DNA from: Actinokineospora diospyrosa
GTDB taxonomy: Bacteria; Actinomycetota; Actinomycetes; Mycobacteriales; Pseudonocardiaceae
Reading direction: 5' to 3'
DNA: 64,000 bases
NCBI RefSeq assembly: GCF_024171925.1
Contig: NZ_JAMTCO010000003.1
Coordinates: 124,001 to 188,000, forward strand
Positions 11,293 to 19,609 of the stretch are shown here, in pieces. How positions within the stretch are numbered: position 1 is the first letter of the stretch; every line of letters begins with the position of its first letter. The position numbers and the translations under genes are program-made. The notes under the pieces were generated by a model that saw only the letters and a program-made list of their open reading frames with translations, was not told the DNA's origin and did not search any database.

Positions 11293-12980
11293 CGGGCGGC
11301 TTCGATGCGGGTCCGCAGCGCCAGCAGGCGTTCCAGGTCCCGGCGGACCTCGGTGAGCCTGCTCGTGCGCCGGGCCGCCTCGGCCTCCAGTTCGGTCTTG
11401 ATCGTGCGCGCCGACTCGGCAGCCGCCTCGCGCAACGAGTGGGCCACCTCGATGCAGCGGTCGCGCAAGGTCCGGTGCACCACGCGGGTGGCGTCTTTGG
11501 CCTCCTTGCCGTAGCGCAGGAAGAAGTCGTCGACGTGGCGCTGCGCGGCGGTCTTCGCCACGGCTTGGCGGCGCTTGAGCCGGGCACCGCGCTCTTCGAA
11601 GACGCTGCGCGCACCGAACGCCGCGCCCGCGCCGAGGGAGATCGGGTTGATCAGCGGCAGCCCGGCCAGCGTCGTGGCCAGCCCGGACATCAGCAGACCG
11701 CTGTAGGAGCCGCGCAGGCCCACGAACACCTTCTGCGCCGGGGAGAACCGCTCGATGTTGGGCCGCCGCATGTCCTCTTGCCACCGCGCGCCCAATTCGC
11801 CCAGCAGCGCGGACCCGACCACGTCGGCGTCCGGCAGCGCCTTGCGGGCCACCCGGGCGGCGATCCACTCGAACCGCTGCACCAGCCACCCGGAGTTGAC
11901 CTCCGCGACCGAGGTGAGCGAGTCGTGCATCCAGTCGGTGAACTCCGGCCACACCTTGCCCGGGTCCGCGGCGTCGAAGTAGTCGTCGACCTCGCGCAGG
12001 ATCCGCCTGGTCCGCTCGCGCAGGTCGAAGTCCAGGTCCGACACCAGGTCGGCGACGTCGTCGGCCAGTTGGGTCTGCCAGCGCGCGCTCTCGCGCTGCA
12101 GCCGCTCCACCCGCCGCCCCGCCGCCTGCCACTCGGCGAGCGCCCGGGTGTCGGTCGGCGCGACCCCGGCGTCGAACTCCGCGCGCAGCGGCGTGATCAG
12201 CTGCTCCAGGGCCAGCCCGCTGGTCGCCGCCGCGGCCCTCGCCGCCACCCGGGCCGGGTCGGTCAGCACGTCGCGGCGCAGCACCCCGATCAGGTCGGCG
12301 AAGCCGGATTCCCGGTTCAGCTCGGTGTCCTCGGCCTCGACCGCGGCCGAGCGCAGCACCGAGGACACCGGGACCAGCGTCGCGCTGACCCCGACCTCGG
12401 CGAGCCTGCCCCGGTCGGCGTCGGCCACCCGGCGCCACCCGGGCACCAGGTCGATCTTGGTGAGCGCGACCAGCACGGTCGGGCACAGCCTGCTGACGTG
12501 GGTGAGCAGTTCCAGTTCCAGCGGGGTCAGCTCACCGGTGGCGTCGGTGACCACGAGCACCGCGTCCGCCTCGGCCAGCGCCGCGAGCGCCCGCGCGGTC
12601 CGCGGGCAGCCCGGCGCGCCGAAACCGGGGGAGTCGACCAGGACCAGCCCGGCGCCCAGCAGCGCGCGCGGCAGCCCGACGTCGCGGGGGGTCGTGCTGT
12701 CGGCGGCGGCCACCAGCGGCGTCGGTCTCTCCGCGTGCCGCACGACCGTGGCGACCTCGGTGGTCAGGTCGGTGCCGACCGGGCACACCTCGGCCCCGAC
12801 CAGCGCGTTCACCAGGTGGCTCTTGCCCTTGCCCGGGTACCCGGTGACCACCACGCGGCGGCCCGGCTCCAGCAGTCCAGCGCGCCGGTCGAGCAGGCGG
12901 TCGACCAGGTCGTGGCGCTGGTGGGCGGCGCAGGCCCGGATGGTGTCGTCCAACAGGCCCAACCAGGGCGGTGCGGTCAT
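11289..12980 (-). CDS. IniA-like dynamin-family GTPase
   Basis: A 563-residue bacterial dynamin-like protein. GTPase motifs: P-loop GYPGKGKSH (about residues 47-55), a switch threonine in GTDLTTEVATV, LVDSPGFG (DxxG) and LTKIDLVPG (TKxD). A long helical stalk follows, and the hydrophobic stretch LMSGLATTLAGLPLINPISLGAG (about 450-475) could be a membrane paddle. Mycobacterial IniA is a membrane-remodelling GTPase induced by cell-wall inhibitors, and I infer a similar envelope-stress role. I chose ATG 12980; in-frame starts up to 13058 are possible. Confidence 0.87.
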   Translation of the reverse strand: MTAPPWLGLLDDTIRACAAHQRHDLVDRLLDRRAGLLEPGRRVVVTGYPGKGKSHLVNALVGAEVCPVGTDLTTEVATVVRHAERPTPLVAAADSTTPRDVGLPRALLGAGLVLVDSPGFGAPGCPRTARALAALAEADAVLVVTDATGELTPLELELLTHVSRLCPTVLVALTKIDLVPGWRRVADADRGRLAEVGVSATLVPVSSVLRSAAVEAEDTELNRESGFADLIGVLRRDVLTDPARVAARAAAATSGLALEQLITPLRAEFDAGVAPTDTRALAEWQAAGRRVERLQRESARWQTQLADDVADLVSDLDFDLRERTRRILREVDDYFDAADPGKVWPEFTDWMHDSLTSVAEVNSGWLVQRFEWIAARVARKALPDADVVGSALLGELGARWQEDMRRPNIERFSPAQKVFVGLRGSYSGLLMSGLATTLAGLPLINPISLGAGAAFGARSVFEERGARLKRRQAVAKTAAQRHVDDFFLRYGKEAKDATRVVHRTLRDRCIEVAHSLREAAAESARTIKTELEAEAARRTSRLTEVRRDLERLLALRTRIEAAR

Positions 12981-13022
12981 CACCCTTTTGAGGATGCCGT
13001 GTTCCCCCGGATAGGTGAAGAA

Positions 13023-13053
13023 GGCGGGGCCCGTCCCGCGGACAGACCCCGCC
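13023..13053 (-). terminator. Short hairpin between iniB-like and iniA-like genes (attenuator candidate)
   Basis: Inverted repeat GGCGGGG (13023-13029) and CCCCGCC (13047-13053) in the 89 bp between the iniB-like stop and the iniA-like start. It has no U-tract. It could reduce read-through from the highly expressed first gene into the GTPase genes. Confidence 0.35.
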
Positions 13054-13069
13054 TCCACCGCGGGTCGGC

Positions 13070-14440
13070 TCAGTGGCCGAGGTCCAGGTCACCGGTGAGG
13101 CCGCCCACGTCGAGCAGCCCGTGGTCGCCGAGGCCGCCGTCGGTCAGGCCGCCCACGGAGTGGGACACCTGGCTCGCCACGTCGGGCAGCGGGTTGGCCA
13201 CCGGGAGGTCCGGCACCTCGACCGGGAGGTGCGGCAGGTGCGGCAGGTCGACCGGGAGCTCGGGCAGGTGCGGCAGGTCGGTGGGCAGGTGCGGGAGGCC
13301 GCCGGGCAGGTCGACCGGGAGGTGACCGGGCAGGCCGGGCAGACCGCCGGGCAGGTGCGGCAGGTCGGACAGCTCAGGCAGCTCGGGCAGCGCGCCGGTG
13401 TCGACCGGGAGGTGCTGCGCGGGCTCCGGCGCGGGGACCGGCTGCGGCAGCGTGGCCCGCAGGTGCTCGCTGATCTCCTCGACGTCCTCGAGCGGGGAGG
13501 CGCCGGTGAGGAAACCGCCCAGGTTCGCGGTGGCGCCGTTGAGCAGCTCGCCGCCCGCGCTGACGTAGTCGGCGACGGTGCCCGCGGCGAGGTCCGCGCC
13601 GCGCAGCGAGTCGGAGTCCAGCGAGTCGGAGTCCAGCGCGCCGGTCGGGTCCAGCTCGGGCAGGTGGAACTGGTCGGTCAGGCCAGCGGTGCTCAGCGCG
13701 CCCGCGCCTGCGGCGGAGACCTCGACCTCGGGCAGCGCGACGCCGTCGAGCAGCGCGGTCGGGTCCGAGAAGTCCACAGTGGACGCGAAGCCCGCCTCGG
13801 CCTGGAAGCCCGCCGCACCAGCGGCGACGGCCGCGCCGGAGGAGGTGGCCGCCGCGGCGACCGTGCCCAGGTCCGAGCCGGCCGCCGCGGCGAAGCGGTC
13901 TTCGGCGAACGCGACGTGGCCCTGGCTGGTGACCTGCTCGGACTCCAGCGCGTAGGCGGCGAGCAGGGAGTCGTCGCCCGCGGTGAGGTCGGCGGCGTAG
14001 CCGAGGTCGTTGGTGGCGCCCGCGGTCGCGCCGTGCAGGCCGTCGACCGCGTCGAGGGTGCTGGCGCTGGTGAACCAGTCGCTCCCGGTCTCCAGGTGAC
14101 CGGCCGTGGCGGCGGGGTTGAGGCCGCCGGTCACCTCGGTCGCCGAGGTCAGCGCCTCGGTCACCGCGCGCAGGTCGGCGGCGGGGGCGTAGTCGGCGAC
14201 GAACGGCAGCGCGTCCTGCAGGTCCTGCACCGAGAACTCACCCAGGCCCGCGGCGGTGAGCGAGCCGTGCGGGTCGGCGGCGAAGGCGGTGCGGGCGGCG
14301 TCGTCGGTGAGCAGCGAGAGGGCGAACTCGTGCAGGGTCTGGCCCTCGGCGGGCAGGTCGGTGCCGGTGGGGGCGGTGACCTGGGTGGGCTGAGCAGGCG
14401 CGGTGGCCTGGGTGGGCTGGCCGGAGCCGGAGCTGGACAA
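13070..14440 (-). CDS. IniB N-terminal-domain protein with Leu-Pro repeat tail
   Basis: A 456-residue protein. The segment LHEFALSLLTDDAARTAFAA and the following AGLGEFSVQDLQDALPFVADY (about residues 30-80) match the IniB N-terminal domain, which precedes the dynamin genes in mycobacterial iniBAC. The middle is Ala/Gly/Asp-rich and the last 90 residues are dense LPxLP/VDLP repeats (LPHLPELPVDLPHLPHLPVE). The best start is TTG at 14440, with GAGGAG six bases upstream; an open frame to 14632 lacks such a site. The function of IniB is unknown; the context suggests an envelope-stress partner of the two GTPases. Confidence 0.82.
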   Translation of the reverse strand: MSSSGSGQPTQATAPAQPTQVTAPTGTDLPAEGQTLHEFALSLLTDDAARTAFAADPHGSLTAAGLGEFSVQDLQDALPFVADYAPAADLRAVTEALTSATEVTGGLNPAATAGHLETGSDWFTSASTLDAVDGLHGATAGATNDLGYAADLTAGDDSLLAAYALESEQVTSQGHVAFAEDRFAAAAGSDLGTVAAAATSSGAAVAAGAAGFQAEAGFASTVDFSDPTALLDGVALPEVEVSAAGAGALSTAGLTDQFHLPELDPTGALDSDSLDSDSLRGADLAAGTVADYVSAGGELLNGATANLGGFLTGASPLEDVEEISEHLRATLPQPVPAPEPAQHLPVDTGALPELPELSDLPHLPGGLPGLPGHLPVDLPGGLPHLPTDLPHLPELPVDLPHLPHLPVEVPDLPVANPLPDVASQVSHSVGGLTDGGLGDHGLLDVGGLTGDLDLGH

Positions 14441-14712
14441 CGGGTTCTCCTCGGGGGGACTGGGGTGTTCGGCGCCGCTCGGGGACCGGGGGCATCGACC
14501 GGAGCGGATGATCAACAACGCTAGGCCGAGTGGCGCAGGCTGCCATCGGGGATCACTCCCTGTCTCAATCCCCCACCGAAAGCCTGACGGGTATTCACCT
14601 ATTAGGGGGTTAGGGAGTGTTGTGCGTACCACTCGGGGTTGCTGACGGGGGTTGGTCGCCTGGTACGAACAGGGGCACCCGTGATCACCCCGTGACCGAG
14701 AGGACCGCTCGC
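14441..14712. promoter_or_regulatory. Divergent control region, iniB-like operon / hsp70-luxR operon
   Basis: 272 bp between divergent start codons. It is AT-richer than its surroundings around 14585-14625 (gtattcacctattaggggg). An inverted pair CACTCCCT (14554-14561) and AGGGAGTG (14612-14619), 50 bp apart, could be a regulator site. The obvious candidate regulator is the LuxR-type protein encoded on the right. GAGAGGA lies eight bases before the ATG of the Hsp70-like gene. No mapped promoter boxes are claimed. Confidence 0.4.
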
Positions 14713-15975
14713 ATGCCCCCGTCGTACCTGCTCGGCGTCGACGTCGGCCGCACCCGGTGCGCCGCCGCCGTGCGCAGGCGGGTCGGTGCCGGGTTCGACC
14801 AGCCGGACGTGGTCGCGCTCGAGGGCTCCGCGCGCTGGCTGTCCTCGGCGATCTTCCTTGGCGCGCAAGGGGATCTGCTGGTCGGCGCGGCGGCCGAGCT
14901 GGCGGCCGCGCGGCAGCCGGAGCGGTTCGCCAGGGCGCTGCTCGACCGGGTCGGCGATGACGTCCCGGTGCTGCTCGCAGGCGAGCTGTACCCGGCGGAG
15001 AACCTGGTCGCCGCGCTCGTCGGGTGGGTCGTCGACGTGGTTGCCGAGGCCGAGGGCGGCGCGCCCGAGCGCATTGCCGTCACCCACCCACCGGAGTGGG
15101 GGACATACCGGCGTGGCTTGCTGCACGACGCGTTGGCCGACGCCGGTCTGCCCGGGGTGGTGCTGCTGCCGACGGTCGTCGCCGCGGCGGAGGCGCACCA
15201 CGCCGAGGTCCCGGTCGAGACCGGGACGCCGCTGGTGGTGACGCTGCTCGGCGGGCACCGCGCGGACCACGCGCTACTAATGCGTAACCCAATCGCGTTC
15301 GACGTCGTTGCACACCACGTGACCCCCCGAGCGGGCGCCGCGGTCGACGACGCCCTGTACCGCCACGTCGTGGCCGCCGTCGCGCCACCGCCGCCCTCGA
15401 TCGCGGGCTCCAGCGACCTCGAGACCACCGCCGTGCTGCCCGCGCAGCCGGATTGCGCGCTGCTGAGCGCCTTCCGCACCGCGTGCGCGACGGCCAAGGA
15501 GCGCCTCTCCTCGGCGGCCGAGGTCCGCGTCCCCGTCCCGCACCTGCGCACCGATGTCACCATCACCCGCGCGGTGTTCACAGAATTGGCCGCCCCCGTG
15601 CTGTTGCCCGCCCTGGCCACCACCCGCGCGCTGCTGGGCGGGGCGCCGACCGCCGTCATCGCGGGCGGCACCGCCAAGATCCCGCTGGTCGCCCACCTCG
15701 CCCCCGGTCCCGTGCTCGACGACCCGGCCGCCGCCGCGGCCCGCGGCGCGGTACTGGCGCTGGCGCCGATCGCGCGGCCCGCGCTGCCCCCGACGGCGGT
15801 GCCGGACCCGGAGAGCGCGCCGAGCCTGATGCCGGTCCTGCGGTCCGATGTGGACGGTCTGGAGGGCGTGGCTGGCGATGTGGTCGAGGAACCGCCGCCC
15901 AGACCGCCGGTCGAGGTCGTCGCGCTGGAGCCGCCGCCGCGCCGCTTCGCGCTGGCCCGCCGGGGCGCGCGGTGA
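14713..15975 (+). CDS. Truncated Hsp70-family (DnaK-like) ATPase
   Basis: A 420-residue actin-fold ATPase. Phosphate-1 motif LLGVDVGRTRCAAAV at the N-terminus, ITHPP-type motif AVTHPPEWG near residue 120, LLPTVVAAAEAHH, and adenosine motif AVIAGGTAKIPLVAHL near 320. There is no DnaK substrate-binding domain; the C-terminus is a short Pro/Arg-rich tail. Such stand-alone nucleotide-binding domains accompany iniBAC-like and LuxR genes in related actinomycetes, to my recollection. The gene is coupled to the downstream regulator by a GTGA overlap, which suggests the two proteins work together. Confidence 0.83.
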   Translation: MPPSYLLGVDVGRTRCAAAVRRRVGAGFDQPDVVALEGSARWLSSAIFLGAQGDLLVGAAAELAAARQPERFARALLDRVGDDVPVLLAGELYPAENLVAALVGWVVDVVAEAEGGAPERIAVTHPPEWGTYRRGLLHDALADAGLPGVVLLPTVVAAAEAHHAEVPVETGTPLVVTLLGGHRADHALLMRNPIAFDVVAHHVTPRAGAAVDDALYRHVVAAVAPPPPSIAGSSDLETTAVLPAQPDCALLSAFRTACATAKERLSSAAEVRVPVPHLRTDVTITRAVFTELAAPVLLPALATTRALLGGAPTAVIAGGTAKIPLVAHLAPGPVLDDPAAAAARGAVLALAPIARPALPPTAVPDPESAPSLMPVLRSDVDGLEGVAGDVVEEPPPRPPVEVVALEPPPRRFALARRGAR

Positions 15976-18332
15976 TCCCCGGGCACGCCAGTCCCGACGA
16001 ACTCGTGCTCGACGAGCCGACCAGCAGGCTGTGCGCCGCCATCACCGGCGGCGGGCTCACCCCGGTCCGGCTCGCCGTCATCGCTCCGGCAGGCTACGGC
16101 AAGAGCGCCCTGCTCGACCTGCTCGCCACCGCCGACGGCGCCAACCGCCGCGGCGGCTCGGGCGGCCTGCTGCTGGTCGACGACGCGCACCTGTTGTGCG
16201 ACGGGGACTTCGCCGAACTCGAGGCGCACCTCGCCGACGAGTCCGCCGGGTTGGTCATCGCCGCCCGCCCGCGCCCGCGACCCCCCGGCCTCACCGCCCT
16301 GCTCGGTCGCCTGCGCGGCCAGATCGTCCTGCGCGCCTTCGACGTCAACCGCACAGCCGCGTGCCTTTCGGCGCTGGGTGCTGATCCCCGGCAAGCCGCG
16401 TTCGTGCACGCCCAGACCGGTGGCGTCCCGGGGTTGGTCCACCGGCTCGCGCCGCACCTGTGCCCGGACCACGACGTCGTGCCGCCCGCGGCGGTCGAGG
16501 AGTTCCGGCTCGACCTCGACCGGCTGACCGGCGAGCAGGTGCAAGCCCTCCTCGCGGCCGAGGTCAACGCCGACACCACGTTGCTCGCCGACCTGCTGGA
16601 CAAGGCCCCGACCGCGACCGCCGCCCTGGTCGACGAGGCCCGCGCCACCGGGTTGCTCGCCGCCGACGGCACGCTGCTCCCGCTCGCCGCGACGGTGCTG
16701 CGCGCCATCGTCCCGGCCGACCAGCGCACCGCGGTGCTCGGCGGCCTGGCCCGGCTCCGGCTGGCCCGCACCGGACCGACCAGCGACTTCGCCGCCGCGC
16801 TGCTCGCCGCGGACGCCTCCGGTCCCGCCGCTGGTGCGGTCTACGCCGCCGCGGCCGCCGAGGCCGAACCCGACTTCGCCGTCCGCCTGCACCAGGCGGC
16901 GGAGAACGCGGGCCACCCCGTCGACGAGGTCGGCCGCGCCGAGGCCGAGGCCCGCGCCGGGGACCTCGACACCGCCCTGCGCCGCGCCGACGCCCTCCTG
17001 GTCGCGGGCGATCCCCGGGCCGCCCACGTCGCGGCGGCCGCCCTGGCCCACCGCGGTCAACCCACCCGCAGCGCGGAGCTCTACCACTGGGCCGGAGCGG
17101 GTGCCCTGGCCGCGATCGGGTTCGCCGCCACCGGCCGCCTCCCCGAGGCCCGCGCCGCATTGACCACTGTGGACAGTGTGGGTGGGTCAACCGAACCTCC
17201 CACGCTGTTCAGCACGGCCACCACCCTCGCCGCCCGCGGCGTCCTGGACTCCATCGCCGGTGACGCGGCTGCACTGTCCACAGTGGTCAGGGCGGCCGAG
17301 GTGCTGGAACCGGTCGGCCGCGCGGCCCTGCTCCCCGATTCCCCCGCTGCCCTCGGCGCGATCCTCGCCCTGCACACCGGCGCCACCGGCATCGCCGAAC
17401 CCCTGCTGGCCCGAGCGGCGACCGCGGGCACCGGGGGCGAACTCCTGCGCGCCAGGCACGCGCTCCTCGCCGCCTGGCCCGCCCTCCTGCGCGGTGAACC
17501 GGTCGAGATCCCCACCCCGCGGACCCCGCGCGACCACCTGTTCGCCATCGGCCTGGCCGTGGGCACCGCCCGTCGAGCGGGCGACCTGGCCGCGCTCCGC
17601 CGGGTGTGGGACCAGGCGCACGAAGCCGTTGTCCGCCACGAGGTCGACCTGTTCACCCTGCTCCCGTTGTGCGAGTTCGCCTTGGCCGCACCGCGCCTCG
17701 GCGACCAGGACCGATTCGCTCCCTTCCTCCGCCGCGCCTGGACCCTCCTGGACTCCCTGGGAAACCCGCCCGCGTGGACGGCTCTCCCGCACTGGTACGC
17801 CTTCCACGCCGAACTGGCGTCCGGCAACCCCAACCCGGCTGCGCACATCGAGGCCCTCGCCGCCTGCGCGGACCCCTTCCCCAGCGCGCTCGCCGAAGCC
17901 GCCCGCTGCTGGCTGGAGGTCCTGTCCGGCACCATCACCACCCTCAAGATCGAGTCGGCCGCCCGGGCCCTGCACGCCACCGGCCTGCACTGGGACGCCG
18001 CCCGGCTCGCGGGCCAGGCCGCCACCCGCACCACCGACCGCAAGCGGATGCTCGCCCTGCTCGACTGCGCCCGAACCCTGCAGGCCGGGTCGATCCGCGA
18101 GGAATCCGCCACCCCCACCGGGACTTCACCGCTCAGCGGCCGCGAACTGCAGGTCGCTGAACTGGTTCTGGCTGGCCTCACCTACAAACAGGTCGGCGAC
18201 CGCCTCTTCATCTCCTCGAAGACGGTCGAACACCACATGGCCCGCATGAGATCCCGTCTCGGCGCCACCAGCCGGGGCGACCTCCTGGCCCAACTCCGAG
18301 ACCTCCTGGCCACGGCTTCCCCTGGCTCCTAG
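15972..18332 (+). CDS. Large LuxR-family (STAND/MalT-type) transcriptional regulator
   Basis: A 786-residue regulator. Walker A APAGYGKSA (about residues 38-46), Walker B LLLVDDAHLL (about 66-75), long helical-repeat middle, and a C-terminal LuxR HTH (LSGRELQVAELVLAGLTYKQ then SKTVEHHMARMRSRLG). Start GTG 15972 overlaps the hsp70-like stop. Being divergent from the iniB-like operon it is the likely controller of that operon. In mycobacteria iniBAC is controlled by a signal-transduction ATPase (IniR) that responds to trehalose; equivalence here is inference. A trehalose operon lies 10 kb to the left. Confidence 0.87.
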   Translation: MIPGHASPDELVLDEPTSRLCAAITGGGLTPVRLAVIAPAGYGKSALLDLLATADGANRRGGSGGLLLVDDAHLLCDGDFAELEAHLADESAGLVIAARPRPRPPGLTALLGRLRGQIVLRAFDVNRTAACLSALGADPRQAAFVHAQTGGVPGLVHRLAPHLCPDHDVVPPAAVEEFRLDLDRLTGEQVQALLAAEVNADTTLLADLLDKAPTATAALVDEARATGLLAADGTLLPLAATVLRAIVPADQRTAVLGGLARLRLARTGPTSDFAAALLAADASGPAAGAVYAAAAAEAEPDFAVRLHQAAENAGHPVDEVGRAEAEARAGDLDTALRRADALLVAGDPRAAHVAAAALAHRGQPTRSAELYHWAGAGALAAIGFAATGRLPEARAALTTVDSVGGSTEPPTLFSTATTLAARGVLDSIAGDAAALSTVVRAAEVLEPVGRAALLPDSPAALGAILALHTGATGIAEPLLARAATAGTGGELLRARHALLAAWPALLRGEPVEIPTPRTPRDHLFAIGLAVGTARRAGDLAALRRVWDQAHEAVVRHEVDLFTLLPLCEFALAAPRLGDQDRFAPFLRRAWTLLDSLGNPPAWTALPHWYAFHAELASGNPNPAAHIEALAACADPFPSALAEAARCWLEVLSGTITTLKIESAARALHATGLHWDAARLAGQAATRTTDRKRMLALLDCARTLQAGSIREESATPTGTSPLSGRELQVAELVLAGLTYKQVGDRLFISSKTVEHHMARMRSRLGATSRGDLLAQLRDLLATASPGS

Positions 18333-18391
18333 CGCCCTGATCTTGGTGGTTACGCTGCCCGCGGTCGTGTTCCTCGTGCCAAGGGGATGGT

Positions 18392-19327
18392 GTGAACAGC
18401 TCGGGAGCTACGCCGGAGTCCGTGGCCGAGGCCGACCTCGGCGCGCTGGGAGCACAGCTCGGCAGCGGCGGCCACACGACTCTCCACGAGTTGGTCCACT
18501 ATGCGATTGCGGGCTGGAACGGGCCGCTGGTCTACAAGAAGTACCGCGGACCAGACGAAGATCCGCGACGGCTGGAGCAGATCGTTCAGCTGCGCGGGCA
18601 GTTGACCCCTGCCCGCCGCGCCGCCCTCGACCAGATCGCGGCGTGGCCGCGCCAGGTGGTCCACGACCGGGCGGGCGATGTCACCGGGGTGGTATTGCCA
18701 CGCATCCCGGACGAGTACATCGCGACGATCGTGAGCCCGACCGGCAGGCAGTTGGTCACACCGCGGGAGCTCCAGTACCTGCTCATTGATCCGAGCCGGT
18801 CGAAGCGCCTCGGGTGGCCAACTCCGAACCCGCAAGAGCGGCTTTTCCTGTGTCGCGATTTCGCCGGCGCCCTGTCGCTCCTGCACGACGACCTCGACGT
18901 GGTGTTCGGCGATATCAACCACGTCAACGAGCTGTTCAGATTGCGCCCCGAAACCGGCGTCTACCTCGTCGACTGCGATGCCGTCCGCCCGCGCGGGATC
19001 GAAACCCCGCACAAACAACTCAACACCCCCGACTGGGTACCCCCGGAGGGCGGCGAACTCTGCCTGGCGACAGACCGGTACAAATTGGCTCTATTCGTCC
19101 TGCGAACCCTTGTCCCCGGCGCGGCAACTCAAACCGATCCCGCTCTGGCGGCTCGCGCGCTCGACGGGGCCGGAATGGTCCTCCTGCGCCAAGCCTTGGC
19201 CAACGACCCCGCCGTCCGCCCCACAGCGGCCGAGTGGCACCGCTACTTCACCACCCTCCTCGGCGGACACGAACCACCACCGCCAAGCCCCGAAGACGCC
19301 TTCTTCCGCCGCCCGCCAATTCGCTGA
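18392..19327 (+). CDS. Atypical protein-kinase-like protein, copy 1 (TerY-P-type)
   Basis: A 311-residue kinase-fold protein. The usual motifs are altered: VAIK-like lysine in LVYKKYRGP, catalytic loop FGDINHVNELF instead of HRDxKxxN, and DFG replaced by VDCDAV. The key Asp, Asn and metal-binding Asp remain. It is a clear paralogue of the next gene (shared QLRGQL, PRIPDEY, NTPDWVPPEG). AAGGGGA precedes the GTG. It lacks the C-terminal extension of copy 2 and is separated from it by 282 bp in which I see no further gene. Kinase activity is plausible but not certain. Confidence 0.8.
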   Translation: MNSSGATPESVAEADLGALGAQLGSGGHTTLHELVHYAIAGWNGPLVYKKYRGPDEDPRRLEQIVQLRGQLTPARRAALDQIAAWPRQVVHDRAGDVTGVVLPRIPDEYIATIVSPTGRQLVTPRELQYLLIDPSRSKRLGWPTPNPQERLFLCRDFAGALSLLHDDLDVVFGDINHVNELFRLRPETGVYLVDCDAVRPRGIETPHKQLNTPDWVPPEGGELCLATDRYKLALFVLRTLVPGAATQTDPALAARALDGAGMVLLRQALANDPAVRPTAAEWHRYFTTLLGGHEPPPPSPEDAFFRRPPIR

Positions 19328-19609
19328 CCGCGCTCAACGGTGCGTCAAGCGTCCAGAAGGGACTGACGGATCGGATGGCGAAAATCCGCGACTCGTGAGC
19401 GATGTTCAGGTGTGTCACCTTTTTGGCAGATGATTTCCGGGCGCTTTCCTGCCAGATGGCGTAACGATCGCCCGCTGTCCTCGATACCCTCGACAGTCGT
19501 GCGCGCGGCGGCCGGGAAGTGCGAGCCGCGTGGCGGTGGTCGACGTAGGTGAATGATGTCGTGTCTGGCGGACGCGGTTGTTTGCCGTACACGAAAAAGG
19601 GGATACCGG

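Noticed and set aside
10842-13325. 827-codon open frame on the plus strand
   Set aside because: Antisense to the well-supported GTPase genes; Arg/Pro/His-rich composition typical of high-GC shadow frames.
14685-17087. 800-codon open frame on the minus strand
   Set aside because: Antisense to the Hsp70-like and LuxR-type genes, no domain motifs.
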